A stretch of 64,000 nt of DNA from an uncultured Loktanella sp. (GTDB lineage: Bacteria > Pseudomonadota > Alphaproteobacteria > Rhodobacterales > Rhodobacteraceae): NCBI GenBank assembly GCA_937132065.1, contig CAKZNT010000032.1, positions 1 through 64,000 of the forward strand. The letters run 5' to 3'. Positions 35,234-45,233 of the stretch are shown here, piece after piece. Made by a program: the position numbers and the translations under genes. The notes beneath the pieces were generated by a model. It had not been told where the DNA came from, did not search any database, and saw nothing but the letters and a program-made list of their open reading frames with translations. Each line of letters opens with the position of its first letter. The first letter of the stretch is position 1.

Positions 35234-35743
35234 ATGAAACAGCCACGCCACACCAGCACCACTTACGGTTTTTCCCGTGCAGCGACCTTAATGCAAACAC
35301 GCATCAAGAGCGCAAGCGAAAGTCGTGGATTCGCGGTGACCCGTCTGTTGACCCATTGGGCCGAGATCGTGGGCGCAGCAACCGCAGGCATCGCGACACC
35401 TGTGAACGTGTCCTATGGCAAAGGCGGATTTGGCGCGACGCTGACGGTTTTGACCACGGGCGCACAAGCCCCGATGCTTGAAATGCAAAAAGAGCAAATT
35501 CGCGAAAAGGTAAACGCCTGCTACGGCTACAAGGCGATTGCGCGGGTGCGGATCACGCAGACTGCGCCTGTCGGGTTTAACGATGGCCGCGTGGCGTTCG
35601 AACAGAAAACGGCCAAGCGCAAAACACCTGATGCAAAGGCCGTTGAGGTCTCGAGCGACCTTTCCAAAGATGTCCAAAGTGACGAATTGCGCGCGGCGCT
35701 TGCCGCCCTTGGTGCAAACGTCATATCAAAACACAAATCCTGA
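35234..35743 (+). CDS. DUF721 / DciA-family protein
   Basis: 169 residues. The N-terminal DUF721 domain (about 20-110) includes LLTHWAEIVGAATAGIATPVNV and a beta-rich part ending KAIARVRITQT. The tail is Lys-rich. DciA proteins help load the replicative helicase in bacteria without DnaC, but this alphaproteobacterial version is short of experimental backing. It sits 17 nt before the DsbA-like gene. Confidence 0.8.
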   Translation: MKQPRHTSTTYGFSRAATLMQTRIKSASESRGFAVTRLLTHWAEIVGAATAGIATPVNVSYGKGGFGATLTVLTTGAQAPMLEMQKEQIREKVNACYGYKAIARVRITQTAPVGFNDGRVAFEQKTAKRKTPDAKAVEVSSDLSKDVQSDELRAALAALGANVISKHKS

Positions 35744-35760
35744 AGAACGAAGGAAATTCG

Positions 35761-36423
35761 ATGCAACGTAGAAATCTGATTGTTGGCGGCGCGGCGGCTC
35801 TTGGCCTTGGTGGTTGGGCATTGTCCCGCCCCTCAAAAGACCTCCCTTTTGATCCGTTTATGGCGGCAAATGCGCAAGAGGCAACGGCAGAACCCGCGAT
35901 GATCCCCGACATGGTTTTGGGTGACGCAAACGCGCCAATCGAGATCATCGAATACGCGTCCTACACGTGCCCGCACTGCGCGACGTTTCATGCGAACGTA
36001 TTCCCGAAGCTGAAGGCCGACTACATCGACACCGGCAAGGTGCGCTTCATTTACCGTGAAGTTTACTTTGATCGCTTTGGCCTTTGGGCGTCGATGATCG
36101 CGCGCTGTGGTGGCGAAATGCGCTACTTTGGTCTGGCCGGATTGATCTATGAAAACCAGCGCGCCTGGACCGCGAGCGGTGATCCTGCGACGATCATCGA
36201 AGATTTGCGCAAGCTGGCCAAGACTGCGGGCCTCACCGACGAGATGCTGGATGCTTGCATGAATGATGCAGAGCAGGCAAAGGCGCTTGTTGGCTGGTAT
36301 CAGGAAAATGCCGAGCGCGATGACATCAAATCGACTCCGTCTTTCATGATTGATGGCGAAAAGTATTCCAACATGGCTTACGGCGATTTCCAGTCAATCC
36401 TTGACGAAAAGATCGGCGGTTAA
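35761..36423 (+). CDS. DsbA-family thiol:disulfide oxidoreductase
   Basis: 220 residues. The N-terminus MQRRNLIVGGAAALGLGG resembles a Tat/Sec signal (twin Arg at 3-4), so it should be periplasmic. The thioredoxin-fold active site is CPHC in YASYTCPHCATFH (near 70-73), with cis-Pro STPSF near 196. It oxidises or reshuffles disulfides in exported proteins. GAAGGAAATTCG precedes the ATG. Confidence 0.9.
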   Translation: MQRRNLIVGGAAALGLGGWALSRPSKDLPFDPFMAANAQEATAEPAMIPDMVLGDANAPIEIIEYASYTCPHCATFHANVFPKLKADYIDTGKVRFIYREVYFDRFGLWASMIARCGGEMRYFGLAGLIYENQRAWTASGDPATIIEDLRKLAKTAGLTDEMLDACMNDAEQAKALVGWYQENAERDDIKSTPSFMIDGEKYSNMAYGDFQSILDEKIGG

Positions 36424-36424
36424 G

Positions 36425-37537
36425 ATGCAGCCGCTTGCAGGCCTCAAGGTTGTAGAGCTGGCGCGGATTCTGGCTGGCCCATGGGCCGGTCAGACCCTCG
36501 CTGATCTAGGTGCGGACGTGATCAAGGTCGAGGCTCCCGCAGGCGATGACACGCGCCAGTGGGGTCCGCCGTTTATCGAGCGGGACGGCGAAAAGTCGGC
36601 GGCATATTTTCATGCCTGCAACCACGGAAAGCGGTCGGTCGTCCTTGATTTCAAAACCCCTGAGGGGCTGGCCAAGTTACGCGCGTTGATTGCTGACGCC
36701 GACATCCTGATCGAGAATTTCAAGGTCGGCGGCTTGGCGAAATACGGGCTGGATTATGCAACGCTATCGGCGGATTTCCCAAAGCTGATCTATTGCTCGG
36801 TCACGGGGTTCGGACAGACCGGCCCCTATGCCCACCGCGCAGGCTACGATTATATTATCCAAGGCATGTCTGGCCTGATGTCGGTGACGGGCGAACCTGA
36901 CGGGCAACCGCAAAAAGTGGGCGTCGCGGTCACGGACCTGTTTTCGGGACTATACGCCAGCACCGCGATTCTGGCGGCGGTTCAACAGCGGCACACGACG
37001 GGTAAGGGGCAGCAAATTGACGTTGCGCTCTTTGATGTTGCGACTGCTGTGATGGCCAATCAGGGGATGAACTATCTGGCGACTGGTGTTGCACCAAAGC
37101 GATTAGGCAATGCCCATCCAAACATCGTGCCCTACGCGGTTTTTGACTGTGCTGACGGGTATATCATCATCGCCTCTGGCAATGACGGCCAGTTTGGCAA
37201 GTTGTGCAAGCTCCTTGGCCTGTCTCTGGATGATCGTTATGCGACAAATGCCGACCGCCTTGAAAACCGCGCAGAATTGACCGCGATTCTGACTGAGCAG
37301 ACCTGCAAGTGGACGAAAGAAAAACTGCTAGCCGCCTGCGAGGAGCATGGCGTGCCTGCGGGGCCGATCAACGATATGGAAGAGGTTTTTGCCGACCCGC
37401 AGATCGTCAGTCGTGGCATGCGCGTTGATCTTGATGGCGTGCCATCGGTGCGGTTGCCTGTGGTGTTTTCGGATGCGGACACAACGCCCAAGGCGGCGTC
37501 ACCCAAGCTTGGTCAGGATCAGGATTTGCTGGATTAA
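36425..37537 (+). CDS. CaiB/BaiF-family CoA transferase
   Basis: 370 residues from ATG 36425, 1 nt after the DsbA stop; an in-frame upstream start lies within that gene. Class III CoA-transferase features are [60 protein letters not shown] (the catalytic Asp region follows) and [17 protein letters not shown]. The acyl donor and acceptor cannot be told from sequence. Its stop overlaps that of convergent lpxK by 4 nt. Confidence 0.88.
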   Translation: MQPLAGLKVVELARILAGPWAGQTLADLGADVIKVEAPAGDDTRQWGPPFIERDGEKSAAYFHACNHGKRSVVLDFKTPEGLAKLRALIADADILIENFKVGGLAKYGLDYATLSADFPKLIYCSVTGFGQTGPYAHRAGYDYIIQGMSGLMSVTGEPDGQPQKVGVAVTDLFSGLYASTAILAAVQQRHTTGKGQQIDVALFDVATAVMANQGMNYLATGVAPKRLGNAHPNIVPYAVFDCADGYIIIASGNDGQFGKLCKLLGLSLDDRYATNADRLENRAELTAILTEQTCKWTKEKLLAACEEHGVPAGPINDMEEVFADPQIVSRGMRVDLDGVPSVRLPVVFSDADTTPKAASPKLGQDQDLLD

Positions 37538-38502
37538 AGCCCCAGCTTTGCGAGAGCGGCGTCCATGGCTGTCCAGTCGTCCAGCTCTAGCCGCACAGGC
37601 ACGGTCAACACCTTGGCGCGAAAACGCTCGGGTAGTCGCACCGCATCTTTTTCCGTCGTCACCATCTGGGCGCGCCGTAGTTTTGCCTCTGCCTCAAGCC
37701 GGATCATAAGTGGATCGGAAAGTGGTTGGTGATCCGCTAGCGCCTCGGCGTGAATGACCTTGGCGCCCATGCTGCGCAGGGTGTCAAAGAACTTCTCGGG
37801 GTGACCGATGCCCGCAAAGGCGAGCACAGGCAAATCCTGCCAAGACATGCCAGTCTGCAACGGCGCCAAATACCCCGTGACATGCGGCAGATCGAAAGTC
37901 ATTGGCCGCTTGGCCTTCCCGATTGTGACAACCAGATCGGCGCGTGCCAATCCAACGTGCGCAGGTTCACGCAGCGGGCCCGCAGGGATGACCCGCCCGT
38001 TCCCGAAACCGCGTGCTGCATCAACCACCACAATGCTAAGGTCTTTGTGAACCGCAGGGTTCTGGAAGCCGTCATCCAGAATGATCACATCAGCACCAGC
38101 CTTGGCGGCGGCGATGACGCCTGCCTTGCGATCCTTAGCCACCCATGTCGGCGCAAAGGCGGAGAGCAATAACGGCTCGTCCCCTGTTTGTTGCGCCTTA
38201 TGGGTTTGCTCAATCACGAGGGTTGGCCCCTCAAGCGAGCCGCCATACCCGCGTGTCACAAAGTGGGGCTGCTTTCCCTGCGCTATGATCCGCTGGGCGA
38301 TTGCAATCGCGGTGGGTGTCTTGCCCGTGCCGCCCGCGTTGATATTGCCCACGCAAATAACGGGGACGGGTGCATGAAACGGGTCCCCTTTTGCCAGCCT
38401 GCGCGCCGTTGCGGCGGCATAAAGAGCGGCAAGTGGCGCAAGCAGCCGCGCCTTCCATGCGGGTTTTTCAGGGGCAGTGAACCAGAAGTCGGGCGTGCGC
38501 AT
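37534..38502 (-). CDS. lpxK: Tetraacyldisaccharide 4'-kinase
   Basis: 322 residues from ATG 38502, whose A is shared with the waaA stop (TAATG). It phosphorylates the lipid A precursor at the inner membrane. The P-loop is [18 protein letters not shown] (about 52-69), with [18 protein letters not shown] carrying the catalytic Asp region. An N-terminal hydrophobic helix binds the membrane. Confidence 0.94.
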   Translation of the reverse strand: MRTPDFWFTAPEKPAWKARLLAPLAALYAAATARRLAKGDPFHAPVPVICVGNINAGGTGKTPTAIAIAQRIIAQGKQPHFVTRGYGGSLEGPTLVIEQTHKAQQTGDEPLLLSAFAPTWVAKDRKAGVIAAAKAGADVIILDDGFQNPAVHKDLSIVVVDAARGFGNGRVIPAGPLREPAHVGLARADLVVTIGKAKRPMTFDLPHVTGYLAPLQTGMSWQDLPVLAFAGIGHPEKFFDTLRSMGAKVIHAEALADHQPLSDPLMIRLEAEAKLRRAQMVTTEKDAVRLPERFRAKVLTVPVRLELDDWTAMDAALAKLGL

Positions 38503-39689
38503 TATTGATCTACCTTGTCCAGTTGCCCGTAAATCGCGTTCACAAGCATATTGGTGGCATCTGCCCCGCGCGATGTTGCATCCCATGCGCTATGGGCGAG
38601 TTGAGCGGCCAGATCGGTTGCAAGCAAGCTTTCTACTGCACGGCCCAATTCCCGCGTTTCTCCAACATGTTGCAAGGCGCTCGCGGCCAAAAGGCGGTTA
38701 TACTGGGTCTTGTGATCGCCGACCTTTGGTCCCGATAGAACCGCAGAGCCGACAGTGGCGGGGGCAAATGGATCAAGCGTTTCGCCATCTGACAAGCTAC
38801 CGCCCAGATAGGTTATGGACGACAACCGACACCACAGCCCCGGCCCGTCACCAGTATCGACAACATAAATCTGCGTCGATTCTCTGGGGGGATCATCTGC
38901 CGAACGGCATGCCACGCTAAACCCGTCACCCCGCAATATTCGGGTCATCTCGATGCCATCCGCAAGGGTGCGCGGTGACACAAGCAACAACGTGCGGTGG
39001 GCCCGTCTGGCAGCGAGCCGATGGGCATCAGCCACGGCCATCAGTTCGGCCATTGGAATATCGGCGGCATACCACATGGGGCGGCCGCCAAGGGACTGGG
39101 AGAGTTCAAGGCGCTCTGCCTCAACATAAGCTGGCGGTATTGCCCCCGCCTCCAAGACACCCGTAGTGGTCGTCGTTGTCGGATCTGCGCCAGACCTGAC
39201 GAGCCGCGCTGTTGTCTCGTCATCAAGCGTTTGAATTGCGCAGAAACCCTCTAGGAGGTTGCGCATCAGGCCAGGCACGCGGCGGCCAATGGTCTTGTCG
39301 ATGTCCCTGCTGGTTGCCTCGGCAAGGATCATGGGAATGCCGCTATCCCTGATCTCGAACAGAGGCGCGGCCTCAAGCGGGCCACCAACCCAAAGCACAA
39401 TTTGCGGCTTCCAATGGGCGATAAATGCACGTGTGCTGCGCTTGGTATTGGGGCTAATCAATCGGGAGGCATGATGGGCGGTCGCGGTGGTGGCGATGAG
39501 GGTGATATTCTCGCCGTCGTCCGTGAGGCGCCCCGCGACACTCTTCATCGAAGCGACCTGATCGTCGTTTGCACAGATCGCCCAAACCACCGCACCACGC
39601 GGGCGCGGCGGGGTCTCTTCCCCAAGCAACCCGCGTTCAGCAGGGTTTTGGGTCGCTAGATAAGCCGCGATGATTGGTGAACGCGCCAT
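38502..39689 (-). CDS. waaA: Kdo transferase (3-deoxy-D-manno-octulosonic acid transferase)
   Basis: 395 residues, GT-B glycosyltransferase that adds Kdo to lipid IVA. Motifs include [36 protein letters not shown] and the C-terminal [20 protein letters not shown]. The N-terminal membrane anchor is less hydrophobic than in E. coli. It is coupled to lpxK; the DUF4170 gene lies just upstream in the same unit. Confidence 0.9.
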   Translation of the reverse strand: MARSPIIAAYLATQNPAERGLLGEETPPRPRGAVVWAICANDDQVASMKSVAGRLTDDGENITLIATTATAHHASRLISPNTKRSTRAFIAHWKPQIVLWVGGPLEAAPLFEIRDSGIPMILAEATSRDIDKTIGRRVPGLMRNLLEGFCAIQTLDDETTARLVRSGADPTTTTTTGVLEAGAIPPAYVEAERLELSQSLGGRPMWYAADIPMAELMAVADAHRLAARRAHRTLLLVSPRTLADGIEMTRILRGDGFSVACRSADDPPRESTQIYVVDTGDGPGLWCRLSSITYLGGSLSDGETLDPFAPATVGSAVLSGPKVGDHKTQYNRLLAASALQHVGETRELGRAVESLLATDLAAQLAHSAWDATSRGADATNMLVNAIYGQLDKVDQ

Positions 39690-39707
39690 TTTTGCAGTCA
39701 GCAGGCG

Positions 39708-39953
39708 TTAGTTGCCAAGCTCTTCTGTCGGGGACGCAGCCGTTTCCTCATCGCGAAGACGGTGAATATGCGCAATGAAGTAACGCATATGCGCATTATC
39801 TACAGTGCGCTGGGCCGCGTTTTTCCACGCGTTATAGGCGCTGTCGTAGTCAGGATACATGCCCACGATGTCGATGTTTTCGACGTCTTTAAAGGCATTC
39901 TTTGTTGGGTCGATCAATTCGCCACCAAAGACGAGGTGCAAGCGTTGGGTCAT
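39708..39953 (-). CDS. DUF4170 protein
   Basis: 81 residues from ATG 39953. The sequence MTQRLHLVFGGELIDPTKN followed by VGMYPDYDSAYNAWKNAAQRTVDNAHMRYFIAHIHRL matches the alphaproteobacterial DUF4170 pattern as I remember it. It is usually found beside waaA/lpxK, as here. Function unknown. Confidence 0.8.
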   Translation of the reverse strand: MTQRLHLVFGGELIDPTKNAFKDVENIDIVGMYPDYDSAYNAWKNAAQRTVDNAHMRYFIAHIHRLRDEETAASPTEELGN

Positions 39954-40010
39954 TTTCAAACTTTCAAGTTAGCGTGTTTGGCGCGACACTATGCCTTTGC
40001 GGCGTTGTTC

Positions 40011-40784
40011 TCAAGCGAGTTGCGCAAGCAAGGTTGCGTGAAGGTTACCAGCGGCGACCAAACCGTTCAGTTGCGGATGGGGGTTGTTGAATTTGACAGC
40101 CCCGCCCGCCTGATCCGTTGCAACGCCGCCCGCTTCGGACACGATCAAAGTGCCCGCCGCGACATCCCATTCCCACGTCGGGCGCAGGGTAAACATCGCG
40201 TCAAACCGGCCCTGCGCCACGAGGCATAGCCTATAGGCAAGCGATGAGCGGAAGGCGATTTTTGTTTCGGGAAACACACCCTCGCGCCAATATTTCGCTT
40301 GGCAGTTCGCCTTGTGGGTCAGCAGGGTGGCGTCCGCAAGATTCGAGGTGGCCGTTGATTTGATGGCTTGGCCGTTCAGGAATGCCCCCCCGCCCAAGGA
40401 TGCCGTGAACATCAAGTCGCGCATTGGCAGGTAAACCGCCGCTGCGGTCACTTGCCCTTTATGGGCGATGGCAATCGAGTGTGCCCAGTCTTTTGACCCG
40501 TTGATAAATGCGCGCGTCCCATCAATCGGATCGACGACGAACAAGGTGTCGGCATTCAGACGATCGGCCCCGTCTTCGGTCTCCTCGGAAAGCCAGCCAT
40601 AGCCGGATCGGGCCGCCCGAAGGGTGTCTTGCAACATCGTGTTGACCGCAAGGTCGGCAGCCGTGACCGGCCCCGCGTCATCGGGTTTGTGCCAGACTTC
40701 CGGGTCTCGCCCAAAGAACCCTTTTGCAATGTCACCTGACTTGCGTGCCGCAAACGTGAGAAGCTCTAGGTCAGTCGCCTGCAA
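40011..40784 (-). CDS. cysQ: Inositol monophosphatase-family 3'(2'),5'-bisphosphate nucleotidase (CysQ-like)
   Basis: 257 residues from TTG 40784. An in-frame TGA two codons upstream and the absence of a nearby ATG force this start, giving a 14-nt overlap with pmbA. Metal-binding motifs are LSEETEDG (near 67), VDPIDGTRAFINGS (near 83) and the late WEWDVAAGTLIVSEAGG. It probably removes the 3'-phosphate from PAP made in sulfate assimilation. A sugar-phosphate substrate cannot be excluded. Confidence 0.85.
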   Translation of the reverse strand: MQATDLELLTFAARKSGDIAKGFFGRDPEVWHKPDDAGPVTAADLAVNTMLQDTLRAARSGYGWLSEETEDGADRLNADTLFVVDPIDGTRAFINGSKDWAHSIAIAHKGQVTAAAVYLPMRDLMFTASLGGGAFLNGQAIKSTATSNLADATLLTHKANCQAKYWREGVFPETKIAFRSSLAYRLCLVAQGRFDAMFTLRPTWEWDVAAGTLIVSEAGGVATDQAGGAVKFNNPHPQLNGLVAAGNLHATLLAQLA

Positions 40785-42117
40785 GTGTCAGCCCCTCGAC
40801 AAGGAGGGAAGGGACAACATGGCTCAGGTGCGCGCGCGCGTCATTCGCAGGTGTCATCCGCATCAGCATATCGCGCAGGTTCCCTGCAACGGTGCATTCG
40901 TTGATGGCGTGGGTGATCTCGCCATTCTCGATCCAGAACCCCGAAGCACCACGCGAATAGTCGCCGGTATTGGGGTTGATCGTCGAGCCGATCATCGAGG
41001 TGACAAGCAGGCCAGTGCCCATCTGCGCGATCAGGTCAGCGCGGCTTTTGTCACCCTGCGTGAGGGCGATATTGCTTAGGCTGGGAGAAGGCGGCGAGGA
41101 CGTGCCGCGCGCCGCGTTTGCGGTGCTTTGCATCCCCAACTTGCGCGCGTTCGCGAGGTCCAGCGTCCAGCCAGTCAAAACACCGTCATCGACGATTGCC
41201 CGTCTTGCGGTTGCCAACCCTTCGGCGTCAAACATGCGCGACGAGGCGGTGCGGATGCGATGCGGGTCTTCGATAATCGACATGCCGTTTGGTAAAATCT
41301 GCTCGCCCAGCGCATCGCGCAGCCACCCCGACCCGCGTGCGATTGTCGCGCCATTCACGGCCTGCAATAAATGCCCGATCAGCGAGGATGAAATCCGCTC
41401 GTCAAAGAGCACAGGATATGCGCCAGTCTTGGGTTTGCGTGCGCCAACCCGCTCGACGGCACGTGCGGCGGCAATGCGGCCAATCTCGGCTGCGTCGCGC
41501 ATATCGGACTGAAAGATTCGGCTGTCGTAATCGTAGTCCCGCTCCATGTCTGCGCCCGTGCCGCTAATGGCCACACAAGACAGGCCGCGGCTGGTGCGCG
41601 CATAGCCTGCGGAGAACCCGTTGGATGCGGAGAGATGCACGCGGCTGCTGGAATATCCAGCGGAGGCAGATTGCACCTGTGAGATACCTTTGTTCTCTAG
41701 CGCCGCCGCCTCTGCGCGGGCCGCCTCTGCCTGTAGGTCGGCGGGGTCTGGCTCGGCGCTTGGGTCATGCAACTCAAGCATGGAATTATCGGTCATTGTG
41801 GCAAGCTGTGATGGATCAGCAAGCCCTGCATGGGGGTCTTCGGGTGCTTCATTCGCCATCGCGATTGCACGCTCGACCATCTGGCGCAGGGTGTCCGGCT
41901 TTGTGTCGGAGGAGGAGACATTTGCCTGCCGCTGGCCGACCAGCACGCGCAGGCCGATATCGACACCTTCCGCGCGTTCGGCGTGCTCTAGCGCTCCTGC
42001 GCGCACGTCAATCGAGACAGATGTGCCATCAACGGCAATTGCATCGGCCTGATCGGCGCCAGCCTTGCGGGCCATATCAAGAAGTTGGTGGGTCAGATCG
42101 GATAGGGGCTGGGTCAT
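40771..42117 (-). CDS. pmbA: TldD/PmbA-family metalloprotease subunit
   Basis: 448 residues. The N-terminal PmbA_TldD domain (ADAIAVDGTSVSIDVRAGALEHAERAEG) and C-terminal beta-rich domain (GASGFWIENGEITHAINECT) are both recognisable. PmbA lacks the HExxxH zinc motif that sits in its partner TldD. No tldD is present in this window. It may process or proofread peptides. It overlaps cysQ. Confidence 0.92.
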   Translation of the reverse strand: MTQPLSDLTHQLLDMARKAGADQADAIAVDGTSVSIDVRAGALEHAERAEGVDIGLRVLVGQRQANVSSSDTKPDTLRQMVERAIAMANEAPEDPHAGLADPSQLATMTDNSMLELHDPSAEPDPADLQAEAARAEAAALENKGISQVQSASAGYSSSRVHLSASNGFSAGYARTSRGLSCVAISGTGADMERDYDYDSRIFQSDMRDAAEIGRIAAARAVERVGARKPKTGAYPVLFDERISSSLIGHLLQAVNGATIARGSGWLRDALGEQILPNGMSIIEDPHRIRTASSRMFDAEGLATARRAIVDDGVLTGWTLDLANARKLGMQSTANAARGTSSPPSPSLSNIALTQGDKSRADLIAQMGTGLLVTSMIGSTINPNTGDYSRGASGFWIENGEITHAINECTVAGNLRDMLMRMTPANDARAHLSHVVPSLLVEGLTLAGD

Positions 42118-42193
42118 GTGTCTTCCTTCATTCCCCTATCAGGTAGTCTGCGGCGCGGTCTGCTGCAAGGCTTGGACCGCGCCGCTAGTGCGC

Positions 42194-43696
42194 TTACTGA
42201 ATGCGCTGGCCGTTTGCGATGACGTGGCCCTCTTTGTTGATCTCGATCTTGGAGGTCAACTCGTCGTCACCAACAGTGCGGGCAAACATGCCCATCATCA
42301 TGCGGCTCATCATCGCTTGGTCCTCTGGGATCAGGCCCATCTTTACCAGCTTGTCGATCAACGCATTTGCGCCTTTGATATTCACGGTGACGTCACCGGC
42401 GGGGCGGGGCATTCCGTCGAATGTCTCAAGATCGGTGTTGTCAAAGGTGAAGTCACCAACGCCTGTCACCTCTGCGCCAGCGGCTGACAGCTTGAGGGCG
42501 TTCAGGGTCAAGGCGTTCAACTCGCCTGGAACATCGGCCATTGCGATTGCCTCTGCTTGCTCGGGGTCGAGCAGGTCAAAGAACAGCTTTGCCTTGCCCG
42601 ATAGATCAACAAGCAGGGTCACCGGATCATGGGGCAATGCGCCCGCTGGGTCGGCAAGCATCCAGATCATATCGTTCACTGCAAGTTCGGACAGGTTCAC
42701 CCGCAAGCCAAAATCGGCAGGCTCGTCCGTTTTGCCAAGGGGCATATCAAGCCCGATGCCATATTGCGCCATGCTGATTTCGATGGGGAATGGAATCGAG
42801 CCACCCTGCATTGCAATCGCAAGATCATTCGCAAGCGTGTCATAGCTGATCGCCTTGTCGCTCATCGCGACATCCAGCGTGCCCGGACCAGTTGTCACTG
42901 TGCCTGATGTTTGCTCGCCCTCGGCCTTCACGTCGAAAATGTAGCTACCGCTGCCGTAAGTGTAACCACCGTCCATCGCGAACCCTTGAGCGAACATATC
43001 GGCGGGGTCTTTGATGTTCTCGGCCAAAGGCATCGTCATCGTCGCCTTCGTGCCAATCCCGTCAAGTTTGCCGCTTAGGGTGAAATAATCGCCTGCGGTG
43101 TCTGGCGGGGTGACATCAGCAATCATATCGAGGGATGCGGCGCTAATGTCATAGGTCACATCGCGCATTTCGCCGACCTTGGAGGTATACGTGCCCACAA
43201 GATCATTGGCGATGACACGGATATCGGCCTTGATCGGCTTCCCGTCCTCTTCGATTTGATCAATGACAAGCGCGTATTTGTCCGCGCTCATGTCGTATTT
43301 CATATCGGTGGCCGTGCCGCTGACAATCAATTCCATGCCGGTTTGCTGGATCGTCATAGTTACGACGCCACCTTCTTGGGCTTCGACCGTGATCGGATAG
43401 GATTCGGACATTTGGACCGAAACCGTGCCGTCACCTTGCTCGGTCAGGACAATATCACCCATTGAGGCAGTCACATTTGTGATGTCGTCGTTCATCGTCA
43501 GGGTAATGCCCGAAATCGTAAGCGTGTCGCCATTGGCGGTTTCGCTCTCGATGGACACGCCATCTTCGCCATAAAGAGCAAGGTTTTCCTTCCAGTCGGC
43601 CCAAACTTCGGCGGCGGTGACATCTGCACTTGCGGCGCTCGCCGAAAGCAGGGCGATGACGCAGGCGGTGCTACGTAACGGAATAAAACGGTTCAT
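42194..43696 (-). CDS. DUF2125 exported protein
   Basis: 500 residues from ATG 43696 (GAAAGGACACAAAC upstream). The open frame extends further back only as an artefact across the SDR gene. The signal peptide ends ASAASADV. The mature protein is acidic and rich in beta strands, resembling AsmA/YdgA-like periplasmic proteins. DUF2125 assignment rests on overall pattern. Probably periplasmic or membrane-associated; role unknown. Confidence 0.75.
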   Translation of the reverse strand: MNRFIPLRSTACVIALLSASAASADVTAAEVWADWKENLALYGEDGVSIESETANGDTLTISGITLTMNDDITNVTASMGDIVLTEQGDGTVSVQMSESYPITVEAQEGGVVTMTIQQTGMELIVSGTATDMKYDMSADKYALVIDQIEEDGKPIKADIRVIANDLVGTYTSKVGEMRDVTYDISAASLDMIADVTPPDTAGDYFTLSGKLDGIGTKATMTMPLAENIKDPADMFAQGFAMDGGYTYGSGSYIFDVKAEGEQTSGTVTTGPGTLDVAMSDKAISYDTLANDLAIAMQGGSIPFPIEISMAQYGIGLDMPLGKTDEPADFGLRVNLSELAVNDMIWMLADPAGALPHDPVTLLVDLSGKAKLFFDLLDPEQAEAIAMADVPGELNALTLNALKLSAAGAEVTGVGDFTFDNTDLETFDGMPRPAGDVTVNIKGANALIDKLVKMGLIPEDQAMMSRMMMGMFARTVGDDELTSKIEINKEGHVIANGQRIQ

Positions 43697-43814
43697 GTTT
43701 GTGTCCTTTCGGGCGATTGCCGATACTAAATCGAATGCCTTGCACATGTCCGCAAGGTCGGGAATTCTAGCACTAACGTAGCGGTAGCCGCCGCTAACAA
43801 AAAGGGGAGAGCCG

Positions 43815-44573
43815 ATGAAAAGTTTCGATATGAGCGGGAAAACCGTCATGATTACGGGTGCGAGCCGTGGAATCGGAGAGGCGGCAGCCCATGCATTTGC
43901 GCAAGCGGGGGCCAATGTCGCCTTGCTGGCGCGGAGCGTTGACGAGATCGCGAAGACGGCGGGTGACATTGGAAAAACGGCGCTCGCGATCCCGTGTGAC
44001 GTGTCGCGCCACGCCGAAGTCGAGGCGGCGGTTGCAGCAACGGCGCGGGCCTTTGGCGGGCTGGATGTCTTGGTTGGGAACGCTGGGATGATTGCACCGA
44101 TCGGGAAACTGACAGACACCGACCCCGAGGCTTGGGGGCATGCGGTCGATGTCAATCTCAAGGGGGTTTACTATGGGATGCACGCCGTCCTGCCTGGCAT
44201 GATTGCGCAGGGGCATGGGACGATCCTGACGGTGTCATCAGGCGCGGCGCACGGCCCGATTGAAGGGTGGTCGGCCTACTGTAGCGCAAAGGCCGGCGCG
44301 TATATGTTGACCCGCTCGGTCGATATGGAAGCCCGCGACAGCGGTATCCGCGTCATGGGCCTGTCTCCGGGGACGGTCGCAACGCAGATGCAGCGCGATA
44401 TCAAAACCTCAGGGATAAATCCGGTTAGCAAGCTGGACTGGGCGGATCATTATCCACCGGAATGGCCTGCAAAAACATTGGTTTGGATGTGCTCACCCGC
44501 TGCGGATGCGCACCTTGGCCAAGACGTGCTGTTGCGCGAGCAGGCAATTCAGGACGCGGTCGGTCTGTCATGA
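43815..44573 (+). CDS. Short-chain dehydrogenase/reductase
   Basis: 252 residues. NAD(P)-binding TGASRGIGEAAAHAFAQAG (about 15-33), NAGMIAPIG near 89 and the catalytic Tyr/Lys in SAYCSAKAG (near 156-160). The substrate is unknown. It is coupled by ATGA to the enoyl-CoA hydratase-like gene, hinting at a shared acyl-CoA or alcohol route. Confidence 0.88.
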   Translation: MKSFDMSGKTVMITGASRGIGEAAAHAFAQAGANVALLARSVDEIAKTAGDIGKTALAIPCDVSRHAEVEAAVAATARAFGGLDVLVGNAGMIAPIGKLTDTDPEAWGHAVDVNLKGVYYGMHAVLPGMIAQGHGTILTVSSGAAHGPIEGWSAYCSAKAGAYMLTRSVDMEARDSGIRVMGLSPGTVATQMQRDIKTSGINPVSKLDWADHYPPEWPAKTLVWMCSPAADAHLGQDVLLREQAIQDAVGLS

Positions 44574-45175
44574 TCACCTGCGAAAAGGACGGCGACCTGT
44601 GGATCGTAACGCTTGATCGCACAGACAAGGCAAACGCCCTAACGGCAGACATGTTGACGGCCCTTTGCGAGGTCGTTGAAGGGGCCGACAGCGCAAAGGT
44701 CATTATCCTGACCGGAGCTGGCAAGGTGTTTAGCGCGGGCGCAGATTTGGATGAAGCGCGCGCGGGGCTTGCAACCAGCCCGCTTTGGGAGCGGCTATCG
44801 GGGGCGATTAGCGCCTTCAAGGGGCTCACGATCGCAGCACTAAATGGCACGGCTGCGGGTGGGGCAATGGGCATGGTGCTTGCCTGTGATTTACGGATCG
44901 CTGTGGCTGGCGCCAAGTTCTTTTACCCCGTGATGAGGCTCGGGTTTCTGCCACAGCCGAGCGACCCCAAACGAATGCGCGCGCTTATAGGGCCAGCGCG
45001 CACAAAACTTGTGTTGATGGGGGGCGCAAAAATCTTGGCTGACGAAGCGCTAGCTTGGGGGTTGATCGACAAAATTGTAGACGCCGACCAGCTAATGTCG
45101 CTTGCGCGCACGCTTTCCAATGATGCGCTACACGCAGACCCGGGCCACATCGCAGGCATCAAGGCGCTCGTCTAA
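44570..45175 (+). CDS. Short enoyl-CoA hydratase/isomerase-like protein
   Basis: 201 residues from ATG 44570, overlapping the SDR stop. The crotonase core is present: LTGAGKVFSAGADLDEARAG (oxyanion hole) and ALNGTAAGGAMGMVLACDL. It is about 50 residues shorter than normal members and ends soon after ADQLMSLARTL, so most of the C-terminal helical cap is missing. No frame change is visible that would restore it. It may be a naturally short form or a truncated one. Confidence 0.78.
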   Translation: MITCEKDGDLWIVTLDRTDKANALTADMLTALCEVVEGADSAKVIILTGAGKVFSAGADLDEARAGLATSPLWERLSGAISAFKGLTIAALNGTAAGGAMGMVLACDLRIAVAGAKFFYPVMRLGFLPQPSDPKRMRALIGPARTKLVLMGGAKILADEALAWGLIDKIVDADQLMSLARTLSNDALHADPGHIAGIKALV

Positions 45176-45233
45176 GCCTTGTTTTACTACGCGACACGGG
45201 GCAATAGGGGCAAAAGCAAGGGAAACGGGTCGC

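Noticed and set aside
43700-44161. N-terminal extension of the DUF2125 protein
   Set aside because: The extension lies antisense to the SDR gene. The signal peptide and ribosome site both place the start at 43696.
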